Shown: positions 1 to 8,317 of the stretch, piece after piece
How positions within the stretch are numbered: the stretch's first letter is position 1
Layout: each line of letters starts with the position of its first letter
Source: Thalassobius vesicularis
GTDB lineage: Bacteria; Pseudomonadota; Alphaproteobacteria; Rhodobacterales; Rhodobacteraceae
Assembly: GCF_004799325.1 (NCBI RefSeq)
Contig: NZ_SSMD01000004.1
Location: 124,001 to 188,000 of the forward strand
Direction of reading: 5' to 3'
DNA length: 64,000 bases
Program-made: the position numbers and the translations under genes
Notes under the pieces: model-generated
What the model saw: the letters and a program-made list of their open reading frames with translations, nothing else
Told to the model about the DNA's origin: nothing
Databases searched by the model: none

Positions 1-428
1 TCCACGTTGTGGATCGCAGCCAGAACGCGGTTCATCTCGTCCTGAATGGGGCGGCGTTCGTCGCGGGACAGCTCGTTCATGCGGGGGTCATCGAAATGGC
101 GGCCGACGACCTCTTCCATGACGTAAAAGGCCGAGCCGATCACGCTGTCATCCTCGCACAGCAGAAACATGCGCGGGACGGGCACATCGGTGCCCTGCAG
201 CGCGCTTTGGACCCGGAATTCGCGGTCCACCGCATGGGCGGATTTCAGCAAGACCCCAGGGGGTTTGCGCCGCAGGACATAGCGCCGCGACGGGGTGATC
301 AGCCGGAACGTCGGGTTGGACTGGCCGACATTGAACTTCTCGGCCTCCAGCGGGCCGGCGAACCCGTCCAGATGGGTGCTCAGATAGGCTGCGACGGCAT
401 CGGTATCCAGTTTGGTCGGGTCGCTCAT
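1..428 (-). CDS. APH-like acyl-CoA kinase (ACAD11/LvaA type), 3' end outside window
   Basis: Only the first ~142 residues are visible; the gene leaves the window on the left. What can be seen matches the aminoglycoside-phosphotransferase-like kinase domain that forms the N-terminal half of human ACAD10/ACAD11 and stands alone in bacteria (for example LvaA of levulinate catabolism): FNVGQSNPTF at residues 32-41, the Lys-containing RRKPPG strand at 53-58, HAVDREFRV at 65-73 and FYVMEEVVGR at 101-110. The catalytic loop and Mg-binding Asp would lie outside. Such kinases phosphorylate the hydroxyl of 4-hydroxyacyl-CoA so that a dehydrogenase-like partner can remove phosphate. It is the last visible gene of the minus-strand acyl-CoA operon, 9 bases after the histidine phosphatase stop. 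The start is the ATG at 428; a second ATG at 433 is out of frame. Family assignment is firm, substrate is inference. Confidence 0.85.
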   Translation of the reverse strand, partial: MSDPTKLDTDAVAAYLSTHLDGFAGPLEAEKFNVGQSNPTFRLITPSRRYVLRRKPPGVLLKSAHAVDREFRVQSALQGTDVPVPRMFLLCEDDSVIGSAFYVMEEVVGRHFDDPRMNELSRDERRPIQDEMNRVLAAIHNV

Positions 429-437
429 GTCATGTCC

Positions 438-1106
438 TCAGCTATAGGTCAGCAGGGGGTCGGCATTGGCCGCGGTGATGTGGGGGGTCTCGTTGAAACC
501 GTGCAGGTAGAAGCTGCGGTCAGAGAAAACAAAGCGGTTCACGGCGCAGTTTTTCATCTGCAATTGCAGTTTGATCTGCTGTTCCGAGGGCGCCTGCAGC
601 GCCGCCGCGATCATCTGCCCGATCGCCCCGCCCGAGCTGACGGCGACGATCACCTGGCCCTTGCTGGCGGTGATGGATTGCCGCGCAGCCTCGACCCGGC
701 CGGCGAATTGTGCCCATGTTTCCGGGGGGTTATCGATCTCGTCCCGTTGCCAGGCCAGCACGGTGTCGCGCAGCGTGCGGAAGTGCGACTTGCGCTCGGT
801 ATGCATGTTTTCGGGCGCGCCGCCGCTGCGGTAATGGGCGTCCAGCAGGTTCTTGAAGTCGAATTCGTTCAGGCCCGGTAGAATCTCGGCCTGCTCAGGG
901 TCGCGGCCCATGCCCTTCAGGATGCCCTCCATCGTTTCGCGGTGACGACGTTGGGCGCCGATGAACAGCGTGTCGGGCTGTACGCCCTGAACGGCCAGGG
1001 CCTTGCCCAGCTCGTACGATTGTTCATGGCCCAGATCGGACAGGACATCGTAATTCGCCGCGCCGAACGAGGCCTGGGCGTGACGTATCAGATAGAGTTC
1101 GGGCAT
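438..1106 (-). CDS. histidine phosphatase family protein
   Basis: A 222-residue protein opening with the phosphohistidine motif LIRHAQASFG (His9), in the RHA rather than RHG form, with a second conserved segment VAVSSGGAIGQM near residue 155 where the SixA/phosphoglycerate-mutase-like branch 2 fold would carry its second active-site region. The family removes phosphate from small molecules or proteins through a phospho-His intermediate. AGGAAGG lies just upstream of the ATG at 1106. It sits between the thiolase and the ACAD11-like kinase in the same operon. That placement suggests it may act on a phosphorylated intermediate or correct kinase side products, which is inference. The usual 'H' of the second active-site loop is not obvious in the SSGGA segment, so activity as a phosphatase should not be assumed. 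Confidence 0.82.
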   Translation of the reverse strand: MPELYLIRHAQASFGAANYDVLSDLGHEQSYELGKALAVQGVQPDTLFIGAQRRHRETMEGILKGMGRDPEQAEILPGLNEFDFKNLLDAHYRSGGAPENMHTERKSHFRTLRDTVLAWQRDEIDNPPETWAQFAGRVEAARQSITASKGQVIVAVSSGGAIGQMIAAALQAPSEQQIKLQLQMKNCAVNRFVFSDRSFYLHGFNETPHITAANADPLLTYS

Positions 1107-1126
1107 TCACGGCCTTCCTGATTGGT

Positions 1127-1150
1127 GGGGCGCGGAAAATCCCGCGCCCC
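1127..1150 (-). other. intercistronic GC hairpin after the thiolase gene
   Basis: A perfect 9-bp stem (GGGGCGCGG pairing with CCGCGCCCC) with a 6-base loop sits in the only sizeable gap (51 bases) of the minus-strand operon. No T-run follows, so it is more likely an mRNA processing or stability element than a full terminator. Confidence 0.6.
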
Positions 1151-1157
1151 CAGTGGT

Positions 1158-2360
1158 TTACAGCACTTCGAACAGGCCAGCAGCGCCCATGCCGCCGCCG
1201 ACGCACATGGTGCAGACGACGTATTTGGCACCGCGGCGCTTGCCCTCGATCAGTGCGTGCCCGACCATGCGGGCGCCAGACATACCGTAAGGATGGCCGA
1301 CCGAGATTGCACCCCCGTTCACGTTCAGGATCTCGTTCGGGATGCCCAGAACGCGGGCCGAGTGCAGGACCTGGCAGGCGAACGCCTCGTTCAGCTCCCA
1401 CAGGCCGATGTCGTCCATCTTCAGCCCGTGTGCGGCCAGCAGTTTCGGCACCGCATAGATCGGGCCGATGCCCATCTCGTCGGGTTCCAGACCGGCAGCC
1501 ATCACGCCGACATAGCGACCCAGCGGTTGCAGACCGCGTTTTTCGGCCTCTTTCGCTTCCATGATGACCGAGGCCGAGGCGCCGTCAGACAGCTGGCTGG
1601 CGTTGCCGGCGGTGATGAACTTGCCCTCTTTTACGGCCTGCCCGTCCTTGAAGACCGGGGCCAGCGATTGCAGGTTTTCCAGCGTGGTCGAGGGGCGGTT
1701 GCCTTCGTCCTTGGCCAGCGTCACCTCTTTGAACGAAACCTCTTTGGTTTCCTTGTCCATGACGCCCATCTGGGTGGTCAGGGCCACGATCTCGTCATCG
1801 AACTTGCCCGCGTCCTGTGCGGCGGCGGTGCGCTGCTGCGATTGCAGGGCGTAGGCGTCCTGATCTTCGCGGGACACGTTGTAGCGGTCGGCCACGATTT
1901 CAGCGGTTTCCAGCATCGACATGTACAGCGACGGTTTGTTCTGCTTGGTCCACGGATCGGCCAGCCAGTCGGTGCGCATCTTCTGGTTCTGCACCAGGCT
2001 GATGGATTCCACGCCGCCGCCGATGCAGACATCCATGCCGTCATGGATCACCTGCTTGGCCGCCGTCGCGATCGCCATCATGCCCGAGGCGCACTGACGG
2101 TCCATCGACATGCCTGCGATGGTGACGGGCAGGCCCGCGCGGATCACGGCCTGACGGCCAATGTTGCCCCCAGTCGAGCCCTGCTGGATGGCCGAGCCGA
2201 TCACGCAATCGCTGATCTCGTGCCCTTCCAGACCGGCGCGCGACACGGCGTTTTTCACCGCGTGGCCGATCAGTTCCTGCGCCGAGGTGTTATTGAATGC
2301 ACCGCGATAGGCCTTGCCGATCGGGGTGCGCGCGGTCGAGACGATTACTGCGTCACGCAT
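1158..2360 (-). CDS. acetyl-CoA acyltransferase (thiolase)
   Basis: A 400-residue thiolase, the usual length for the family. The nucleophilic cysteine is C90 in [10 protein letters not shown]; the C-terminal catalytic elements are [20 protein letters not shown] (His) and [10 protein letters not shown] (second Cys). It would cleave 3-ketoacyl-CoA with CoA to give acetyl-CoA (or propionyl-CoA) and a shortened acyl-CoA, the last step of a beta-oxidation round in the cytoplasm. It lies 3 bases after the SDR stop in the acyl-CoA operon, whose hydratase, dehydrogenase and acyl-CoA dehydrogenase genes supply the preceding steps. AAGGA precedes the ATG at 2360. Chain-length or branched-substrate preference cannot be read from sequence. 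Confidence 0.93.
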   Translation of the reverse strand: MRDAVIVSTARTPIGKAYRGAFNNTSAQELIGHAVKNAVSRAGLEGHEISDCVIGSAIQQGSTGGNIGRQAVIRAGLPVTIAGMSMDRQCASGMMAIATAAKQVIHDGMDVCIGGGVESISLVQNQKMRTDWLADPWTKQNKPSLYMSMLETAEIVADRYNVSREDQDAYALQSQQRTAAAQDAGKFDDEIVALTTQMGVMDKETKEVSFKEVTLAKDEGNRPSTTLENLQSLAPVFKDGQAVKEGKFITAGNASQLSDGASASVIMEAKEAEKRGLQPLGRYVGVMAAGLEPDEMGIGPIYAVPKLLAAHGLKMDDIGLWELNEAFACQVLHSARVLGIPNEILNVNGGAISVGHPYGMSGARMVGHALIEGKRRGAKYVVCTMCVGGGMGAAGLFEVL

Positions 2361-2363
2361 GGA

Positions 2364-3296
2364 TTATTCCTTTGCTTCCAGGGGGATGCCGCGCAGCTCG
2401 GCGGCCATCTTGATGTATTTGTTGGTCTGATCGAAGGCGCCCGCCATCAGGGTCTGGCCGTCTTCGCTGCGGATGGTGTCCAGGTTGGCCAGGACGCCCT
2501 CGGGGGACAGGTCATCGCCCATCAGGGCCACGCCTTGGGTTTCGTAGATCTTGGTTTCGGCAAAGCAGCCGCCACCCGCGCCCAGGATCATGCGGCTGGG
2601 GGCGTCCTCGGACACCAGCGCCAGCAGGCCGGGGGTGATGGTTTCCGGCTTCAGCAAGTCTTTGACCGCGGCGGGGAACAGTTCCTCGGTCATGCGGGTG
2701 GTGGCGGTGGGGGCCAGCATGTTGATGCGCACGTTCTTGCGGCTGCCTTCGTGGTGCAGCACGTTCATGAAGCCCAGCATCGATGCCTTGGCCGCACCAT
2801 AGTTCGACTGACCAAAGTTGCCGTACAGACCCGAGGACGAGGTCGTCAGCACGATGCGCCCGTATTCACGCTCCAGCATGTGGCGCCACAGGGCATGGGT
2901 GCAGTTGACGGTGCCCATCAGGTGCACGTCGACGACCATCTTGAAGTCGTCCAGCGTCATCTTGGCAAAGGTCTTGTCGCGCAGGATGCCCGCGTTGTTG
3001 ACCAGGATGTCGACATGGCCGAACTCGGCAATCGCCTCGTCCACCATCGCCTGAACCTGCGCCGCGTCAGCGACGTTGGCACCGTTGGCGATGGCCTTGC
3101 CACCGGCGGCGCGGATTTCCTCGACCACGGCGCGCGCGGCGGCCGAGCTGCTGCCGGTGCCGTCCGTCGCCACGCCCAGATCGTTCACGACGACCTTGGC
3201 GCCACGTGCGGCCAGACCCAGCGCGTGGCTGCGGCCCAGACCGACGCCCGCGCCGGTGACGATGGCCACGCGGCCGTCAAAACGTACTTCGCTCAT
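2364..3296 (-). CDS. SDR 3-hydroxyacyl-CoA dehydrogenase, HSD17B4-like
   Basis: A 310-residue short-chain dehydrogenase, longer than the classic 250 because of a C-terminal extension typical of the dehydrogenase part of peroxisomal multifunctional enzyme type 2 (HSD17B4). The NAD motif TGAGVGLG is at residues 14-21, NNAG at 100-103, and the catalytic triad comprises Ser near 153-155, Tyr166 and Lys170 (NYGAAK). It would oxidise (3R)-hydroxyacyl-CoA to 3-ketoacyl-CoA. The adjacent MaoC hydratase makes the (3R) isomer, so the two together reproduce the split functions of the eukaryotic enzyme. The gene starts immediately where the MaoC gene stops. Confidence 0.88.
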   Translation of the reverse strand: MSEVRFDGRVAIVTGAGVGLGRSHALGLAARGAKVVVNDLGVATDGTGSSSAAARAVVEEIRAAGGKAIANGANVADAAQVQAMVDEAIAEFGHVDILVNNAGILRDKTFAKMTLDDFKMVVDVHLMGTVNCTHALWRHMLEREYGRIVLTTSSSGLYGNFGQSNYGAAKASMLGFMNVLHHEGSRKNVRINMLAPTATTRMTEELFPAAVKDLLKPETITPGLLALVSEDAPSRMILGAGGGCFAETKIYETQGVALMGDDLSPEGVLANLDTIRSEDGQTLMAGAFDQTNKYIKMAAELRGIPLEAKE

Positions 3297-3761
3297 TCAT
3301 TTCCCTCCGAAATAGCGGCGGCCCAGCCATTCCGCGACCAGCGCGGGCTTGTCCTGGCCTTCGATCTCGACCGTGACGGCGATTGTTGTCTGAATCTCGC
3401 CGGGGCGGATTTCCTCGAATTTCTGCAGGGTGAAATGCCCCCGGATGCGCGCGCCTACCTTTACCGGCGAGACAAAGCGCACCTTGTTGAAGCCGTAGTT
3501 CACCGCCATCACCGTGCCGTCGATCCCCGGCATCTGGTAGGCCATCGCCGACAGCAGCGACAGCGTCAGGAACCCATGCGCGATGGTCGAGCCAAAGGGC
3601 GTCTGCGCGGCGCGCTCGGGGTCGATGTGGATAAACTGGTGGTCATGGGTGCAGTCGGCGAAGGTGTCGATCTGGCCCTGGCTGACAGTCATCCAGTCAG
3701 AGGTGCCGATGGGCTGGCCCTCTAGCGCCTCAAAGGCCGCGCGGGTCAAGGTCTTGGTCAT
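3297..3761 (-). CDS. MaoC family (R)-specific enoyl-CoA hydratase
   Basis: A 154-residue single hotdog domain with the hydratase-2 signature around residues 39-62 (THDHQFIHIDPERA then GSTIAHGFLTLSLL), containing the catalytic Asp40/His45 pair. It would hydrate trans-2-enoyl-CoA to (3R)-hydroxyacyl-CoA. The ATG at 3761 is chosen because the preceding SDR gene ends at 3764 and the conserved domain begins right there; the in-frame extension upstream reads through that gene. Its position between two SDR genes and upstream of thiolase fits the second step of beta-oxidation. Confidence 0.9.
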   Translation of the reverse strand: MTKTLTRAAFEALEGQPIGTSDWMTVSQGQIDTFADCTHDHQFIHIDPERAAQTPFGSTIAHGFLTLSLLSAMAYQMPGIDGTVMAVNYGFNKVRFVSPVKVGARIRGHFTLQKFEEIRPGEIQTTIAVTVEIEGQDKPALVAEWLGRRYFGGK

Positions 3762-3763
3762 GC

Positions 3764-4585
3764 TTACAAATCCTCGTTGAACAGGCTGCCCGGGGCGTTG
3801 GATTGCATCCCCCCCGACAGCGGAATGATGGCGCCCGAGATGTAGGCTCCGCCCTTGCCGCACAGGAATTGCAGGGTGCCTGCGATATCCTCGGGGCGGC
3901 CGACGCGGCCCAGCGGCACGCCTTCGGCGGATTTTTTCTGGCCTTCTTCGGTGCCGATGGCGAAGGCGGTCATTTTCGAGACGAACGGGCCGGGCGCGAT
4001 GGCGTTGACGGTGATCCCTTGCGGAGCCAGGTCATTGGACAAAACGCGGGTCATGTGGTGCACAGCGCCCTTGGACACGGCGTAGGAATAGGTCGCCGTC
4101 CCTTTCGGAATGTCCCCCATCACCGAGCCGACGTTGATGATGCGCGCCGGATCGTTCGGCGTGCTGGCCTTCAGCATCAGCGGCAGCAGGCTTTGCGTCA
4201 GGTGGAACATGCCGGTGACGTTCAGGCTCAGCAGTTTGTCCCAGGCACCGTAGGGGTGCTGGCCCAAGGGCGCACCCCAAGTGCGGCCCGCGTTGTTCAT
4301 CAGGATGTGCAGGGTGTCGGTGCGCTTGGTCACCTCGGCCACCAAGGCGCCAATGCCGTCCTCGGTCGCCACATCCCCGCCGAAACCTTCGGCATGGCCG
4401 GGATAGCCCATGCTGTTCAGCTCGGCCGCGACGGCCTCGCACGCATCGGCCTTGCGGCTGGCGATCAGAACACGGGCACCCGCGGCGACCAGCCCTTCGG
4501 CGGCCATGCGGCCGATGCCGGTGGCCCCGCCGGTCACCAACGCGGTTTTCCCTGTCAGATCATATAGTTCTGCCGGAGTCATCAT
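3764..4585 (-). CDS. SDR family oxidoreductase
   Basis: A 273-residue classic SDR with TGGATGIG at residues 18-25, the NNAGR segment near 103 and the Y-A-V-S-K catalytic pair near 178-182. C-terminal residues (SGAIIPLSGG) follow the usual SDR pattern. It probably oxidises or reduces an alcohol/ketone group on an acyl-CoA intermediate. A second SDR in the operon already fits the 3-hydroxyacyl step, so this one may act on another hydroxyl, for example a 4-hydroxy or ring hydroxyl; this is inference. ATG ATG occurs at 4585/4582 and either may be used; the upstream dehydrogenase stops at 4588. Confidence 0.87.
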   Translation of the reverse strand: MMTPAELYDLTGKTALVTGGATGIGRMAAEGLVAAGARVLIASRKADACEAVAAELNSMGYPGHAEGFGGDVATEDGIGALVAEVTKRTDTLHILMNNAGRTWGAPLGQHPYGAWDKLLSLNVTGMFHLTQSLLPLMLKASTPNDPARIINVGSVMGDIPKGTATYSYAVSKGAVHHMTRVLSNDLAPQGITVNAIAPGPFVSKMTAFAIGTEEGQKKSAEGVPLGRVGRPEDIAGTLQFLCGKGGAYISGAIIPLSGGMQSNAPGSLFNEDL

Positions 4586-4587
4586 GG

Positions 4588-5709
4588 TCAGAACCCCCGT
4601 GCCTGCGCGACCCGCGCCGCGTGATAGCCGTAGTCGCCCAGCCATTCGGCCCCGACGCGGGCACGTTTCATGTAGAACCCGATGTCGTATTCGTCGGTCA
4701 TGCCGATGCCGCCGTGCATCTGGACGCCCTCGGACACGGCCAGTTTCGCCGTTGCGGTTGCGCGCGCCTTGGCCAGAGAGACGGCCAGCGAGGCCTCCTT
4801 GGGCGAAGTATCCAGCACACGACCGGCGTTGATGATGGCAGAGGAGGTGACTTCGATCTCGCTCCACAGATGTGCGGCGCGGTGTTGCAATGCCTGGAAG
4901 CTACCGATGGTGCGATCGAATTGCTTGCGCTCTTTCAAGTAGTTAACCGTCATCGCATAGGCCCCGCCAGCAACACCCGACAGCTCGGCCGCAAGGGCGG
5001 CCTGTCCGGCTTCCAGCGCGCGGGCGATCAGGGTCATGCCGTCGTCCAGCGTGCCCAGAATGTCGGCACCGGTGGCCTCGACATTGTCCAGCGTGATGCG
5101 GGCGTGGTCGCGCGAATCGACGGTCGGCTTGGCGTCACGGGTGATGCCCGCACGGGTCGCGTCGATGTCGAAAACGGTCAGACCTGCGGTTTCACCTGCG
5201 CTGCCAGCGGTGCGCGCCAGCAGCAGGATACGATCCGCCGATCGGCCATCCGCCACAAAGGTCTTCACCCCAGAAATAAGATAGGCGTTGCCGGATTTCT
5301 CTGCGCTCACAGAGGTTTGCGCCGGGTTGTGCTTGGCGCCCTCATCGACGGCAAGCGCATAGGTCACGCCCCCTTCGGCGATCTGCGACAGCCGGTCCGA
5401 GGCGGCGTTCCGCAGTGCGGTCGCGGCCATGACGGCGGTCGAGATGAAGGGGCTCGCGGCTAGGGTCGTGCCCATTTCCTCGGCCAGGATGCCGGCGGCA
5501 CGGTGGCCCATGTCGGCTCCGCCCTGATCTTCACCGATCAGAACGCCGGTCCACCCCATCTGCGCCATTTCGCGCCACAGGCCGGGGTCGTAAGCCCGTG
5601 ATTGATCGCGGTTTTCTCGAAGCGCCCGCACCGGCGAGGCTTCGGTCAGAAACCCGCGCGCGGCGTCGCGCAGCATGGTTTCGTCTTCGGTTTCCAGAAG
5701 GCTGGTCAT
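4588..5709 (-). CDS. acyl-CoA dehydrogenase, predicted non-catalytic partner subunit
   Basis: A 373-residue acyl-CoA dehydrogenase family protein. The C-terminal FAD-binding GGIGMTDEYDIGFYMKRAR is present. In the place where active members carry the catalytic Glu (IYEGT in MCAD) this protein has EWLGD, so the base looks replaced by Leu. The gene is directly downstream of a second dehydrogenase of similar size that keeps the Glu. In Mycobacterium tuberculosis steroid side-chain catabolism such adjacent pairs (FadE28/FadE29) form alpha2-beta2 enzymes with one active site per dimer, and I infer the same here. It starts at the ATG at 5709, 11 bases after the partner's stop. Confidence 0.85.
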   Translation of the reverse strand: MTSLLETEDETMLRDAARGFLTEASPVRALRENRDQSRAYDPGLWREMAQMGWTGVLIGEDQGGADMGHRAAGILAEEMGTTLAASPFISTAVMAATALRNAASDRLSQIAEGGVTYALAVDEGAKHNPAQTSVSAEKSGNAYLISGVKTFVADGRSADRILLLARTAGSAGETAGLTVFDIDATRAGITRDAKPTVDSRDHARITLDNVEATGADILGTLDDGMTLIARALEAGQAALAAELSGVAGGAYAMTVNYLKERKQFDRTIGSFQALQHRAAHLWSEIEVTSSAIINAGRVLDTSPKEASLAVSLAKARATATAKLAVSEGVQMHGGIGMTDEYDIGFYMKRARVGAEWLGDYGYHAARVAQARGF

Positions 5710-5720
5710 CGAAATTTTCC

Positions 5721-6917
5721 TTATTTACCGGGGAGTTCCAGAACACGCTTGGAGATGATGTCCAGCATCACCTCGCTCGTGCCGCCCTCGATCGAGTTCG
5801 CCTTGGTGCGCAACCATTCGGGCGCAAGCGCACCGTGCGGGCCGTCCCATTCCACGCCTTCGCTGCCCGCTGCGGACATCAAAAGCTCGTACCGGCGTTT
5901 GTTAATCTCGGTGCCGCAATACTTCAGCATGGCCGAAGCATTTCCGACTCCGCGCCCGGACTGGGCCTGATCCTTGTAGCGTTCCATCGTCATGGCAAAG
6001 GCCAGACTGTCGATTTCCAGTTCCATCGCTTGGGTGCGGATGACCGGATCGGCCAGGATATTGTCGTCCAGCGAGGACAGGAAGTCGCCCAGAGAACGAC
6101 CGCCGAGGAGGCCGCGCGCGCCGCCGCCGATCATTTCGCGTTCGTGGGTCAGCAAGTGCTTGGCCACATCCCAGCCGCGGTTCACCTCTCCGACGATCGA
6201 GGAAATCCCCTCGCCATAGGACTTGGGCACCTTCACGTTGTCGAAAAAAGTTTCGCAGAAAGGGGACTTACCAGAGATCAGCCGGATCGGCTTGGTGGTC
6301 ACGCCGGCGCTGCGCATGTCGATCAGCATGAAGCTGATCCCCTTGTGCTTGGGCGCATCGCGGTCGGTGCGGACCAGTGCGAAAATCCAGTCGGCCTGAT
6401 CGGCGTAGGAGGTCCAGATTTTTTGGCCATTCACCAGCCAGTGGTCGCCCATGTCCTCGGCTTTGGTCTGGACATTCGCCAGATCGCTGCCCGCGCCGGG
6501 TTCGGAATAGCCCTGGCACCAGCGGATTTCGCCGCGGGTGATCGGGGGCAGGAACAGCGATTTCTGTTCGTGTGTACCGAATTCCAGCAGGGCCGGCCCC
6601 AGCATCCACAAGCCAAAGCTTTCCAGCGGGGTGGGGGCCTCAAGGCGGGCCATTTCTTCGCGGAAAATCTTTTCCTGAGAACGGCTTAGCCCGGCACCGC
6701 CATATTCGACCGGCCACCGGGGCGCGGTCATGCCGCGGGCAATCGCCGCCTCCATCCAGTCCTTCTGGTCCTGTCGCTTGAATTTCCAATTTTTGCCGCC
6801 CCAGACGATCAAATTTTCGTCCATCACCTCGCTACGCAGCGAGCTTGGGCAATTCGCGGTGATCCAATCCGCGATTTCGGAACGGAAGCCGGACTGCTCC
6901 GTAGTTTCCTCGACCAT
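5721..6917 (-). CDS. acyl-CoA dehydrogenase, catalytic subunit
   Basis: A 398-residue acyl-CoA dehydrogenase. The middle domain has WCQGYSEPGAGSDLA and the C-terminus carries IEGGTSEVMLDIISKRVL, whose Glu is the expected catalytic base. It would make trans-2-enoyl-CoA with FAD, passing electrons to ETF. The ATG at 6917 is chosen because GGGAGGGG lies just upstream and family homology begins there; the 30 in-frame residues further upstream overlap the promoter. It is the first gene of the eight-gene minus-strand operon and is followed by its likely partner subunit. Confidence 0.9.
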   Translation of the reverse strand: MVEETTEQSGFRSEIADWITANCPSSLRSEVMDENLIVWGGKNWKFKRQDQKDWMEAAIARGMTAPRWPVEYGGAGLSRSQEKIFREEMARLEAPTPLESFGLWMLGPALLEFGTHEQKSLFLPPITRGEIRWCQGYSEPGAGSDLANVQTKAEDMGDHWLVNGQKIWTSYADQADWIFALVRTDRDAPKHKGISFMLIDMRSAGVTTKPIRLISGKSPFCETFFDNVKVPKSYGEGISSIVGEVNRGWDVAKHLLTHEREMIGGGARGLLGGRSLGDFLSSLDDNILADPVIRTQAMELEIDSLAFAMTMERYKDQAQSGRGVGNASAMLKYCGTEINKRRYELLMSAAGSEGVEWDGPHGALAPEWLRTKANSIEGGTSEVMLDIISKRVLELPGK

Positions 6918-6950
6918 CACACCCCTCCCTCTGGTGTTTGTTCGCTGTGC

Positions 6951-6979
6951 AGAATAGAATTTCACAAAACGATTGACAA
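6951..6979 (-). promoter_or_regulatory. sigma-70-type promoter of the acyl-CoA operon
   Basis: On the minus strand TTGTCA (6979-6974) is separated by exactly 17 bases from TATTCT (6956-6951), 34 bases before the first start codon. Its -35 hexamer overlaps that of the divergent ABC operon promoter. Confidence 0.65.
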
Positions 6980-7002
6980 GCAGACTGTGCACCCTTTTTA
7001 TC
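6973..7002 (+). promoter_or_regulatory. sigma-70-type promoter of the first ABC importer operon
   Basis: A perfect -35 TTGACA (6973-6978), an 18-base spacer and TTTATC (6997-7002) lie 56 bases ahead of the substrate-binding protein gene. A TTTTTA alternative gives a 16-base spacer. The -35 bases are shared with the divergent promoter. Confidence 0.6.
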
Positions 7003-7057
7003 GGCACCGAAGAGACGACTGGGTGATCTGGTCTCTTTTTCTAATGGGAGGAAAGTT

Positions 7058-8293
7058 ATGAAACTTGTGAAATCTGCCGCCTTGGCAGCCGCGATTGCCT
7101 TTGTTTCTACTGCGGGTGCGTCTGCGGAATCGCTGAAAATCGCCTTTATTGACCCGCTTTCGGGTCCGTTTGGGCCGTCGGGTCAGGCTGGTTTGAACGA
7201 ATGGAATTACGCTGCGGCACAAATCAACGCCAAGGGCGGTGTCGGCGGCCAAGAGGTCGAAATCATCGGCCTGGACAACAAGGTCAACCCGAAAGAATCA
7301 CTGGTTCAGCTGCAAAAAGCGATCGACCAGGGCGTGCGATTCATCGCGCAGGGCAACGGTTCGTCGGTGGCTTCGGCGCTGATCGACGCGATCGAAAAGC
7401 ACAACAAGCGTAACCCCGGACAGGAAGTTCTGTTCATCAACTACGCCGCGGTTGACCCCGCCTTTACCAACGAGCGCTGCAACTTCTGGCACTTCCGTTT
7501 CGATGCGGATGCGGACATGAAAATGGAAGCTGTCACCGACTGGGTGAAAGGTCAGGACAGCATCAAGAAGGTCTACATCATCGGTCAGGACTACTCGTTC
7601 GGTAAGGCCGTGGCAGCTGCTGCAGTCAAGAACCTGGGCGAGAAGCGCCCCGACATCGAGATCGTCGGCAACGAACTGCACCCGCTGGGTAAGGTGAAGG
7701 ACTTCACTCCCTACATCCAGAAAATCATCAGCTCGGGTGCGGATGCGATCATCACCGGCAACTGGGGTGCCGACATGGTTCTGATGATCAAGGCGGCCAT
7801 CGATTCGGGCTACAAGGGTCCGATCCTGACCTACTATGGCGGCTCCAAAGGTGCCGCGACCGCAATGGGCGCAGCCGCTGTCGGCCAGGTCAAAGCGATT
7901 GTCGAGCACAACACCAACCTGCAGCTGTCTGATGCGCAAACGGCTTATGTGGACGGCTACGAAGCGGCCTATCCGGAGGACAACTACTACTACCACCGGA
8001 TCCACAATGCGATGAACATGCTGGCGATGGCTGCCGACAAGGCGGGCAGCACCGAGCCGAAGGCCATTGCATTCGCGCTGGAAGGCATGACCTACGAAGG
8101 GCCGACCGGCACGCTGACCATGCGTGAGGACAACCACCAGATCCTGCAGCCGCTGTTCATGTCGACCTTCTCGGACAACGTGACCCGTGGTGTCGAAAAA
8201 CTGCCGCTGGGTTGGGTTTCGGGTGATGCGGACCGGATCGAGGCCGACGCAACGCGTACCGAGACGACCTGCAAGATGGAACGCCCGTCGTAA
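7058..8293 (+). CDS. branched-chain-type ABC transporter substrate-binding protein
   Basis: A 411-residue periplasmic binding protein of the Leu/Ile/Val-binding (type I, Peripla_BP_6) family. A clear Sec signal peptide ends at ASA|ES (residue 23), and the mature protein opens with LKIAFIDPLSGPFGPSG, a typical first strand and ligand loop. Cys residues near 140 and 406 could form a disulphide. It is the first gene of a five-gene importer operon (binding protein, two permeases, two ATPases) and is divergent from the acyl-CoA operon with overlapping promoters. The imported compound is therefore probably the organic acid that operon degrades, rather than an amino acid; this is inference. GGGAGGAAAG precedes the start. 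Confidence 0.92.
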   Translation: MKLVKSAALAAAIAFVSTAGASAESLKIAFIDPLSGPFGPSGQAGLNEWNYAAAQINAKGGVGGQEVEIIGLDNKVNPKESLVQLQKAIDQGVRFIAQGNGSSVASALIDAIEKHNKRNPGQEVLFINYAAVDPAFTNERCNFWHFRFDADADMKMEAVTDWVKGQDSIKKVYIIGQDYSFGKAVAAAAVKNLGEKRPDIEIVGNELHPLGKVKDFTPYIQKIISSGADAIITGNWGADMVLMIKAAIDSGYKGPILTYYGGSKGAATAMGAAAVGQVKAIVEHNTNLQLSDAQTAYVDGYEAAYPEDNYYYHRIHNAMNMLAMAADKAGSTEPKAIAFALEGMTYEGPTGTLTMREDNHQILQPLFMSTFSDNVTRGVEKLPLGWVSGDADRIEADATRTETTCKMERPS

Positions 8294-8317
8294 GTACTTG
8301 CCGTTCATCTGAAAACA

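Noticed and set aside
1122-3725. Long open reading frame on the plus strand opposite the thiolase and SDR genes
   Set aside because: It is antisense to three well-recognised genes, has a low-complexity His/Arg/Gly/Asp-rich composition typical of GC-rich antisense frames and no family motif.
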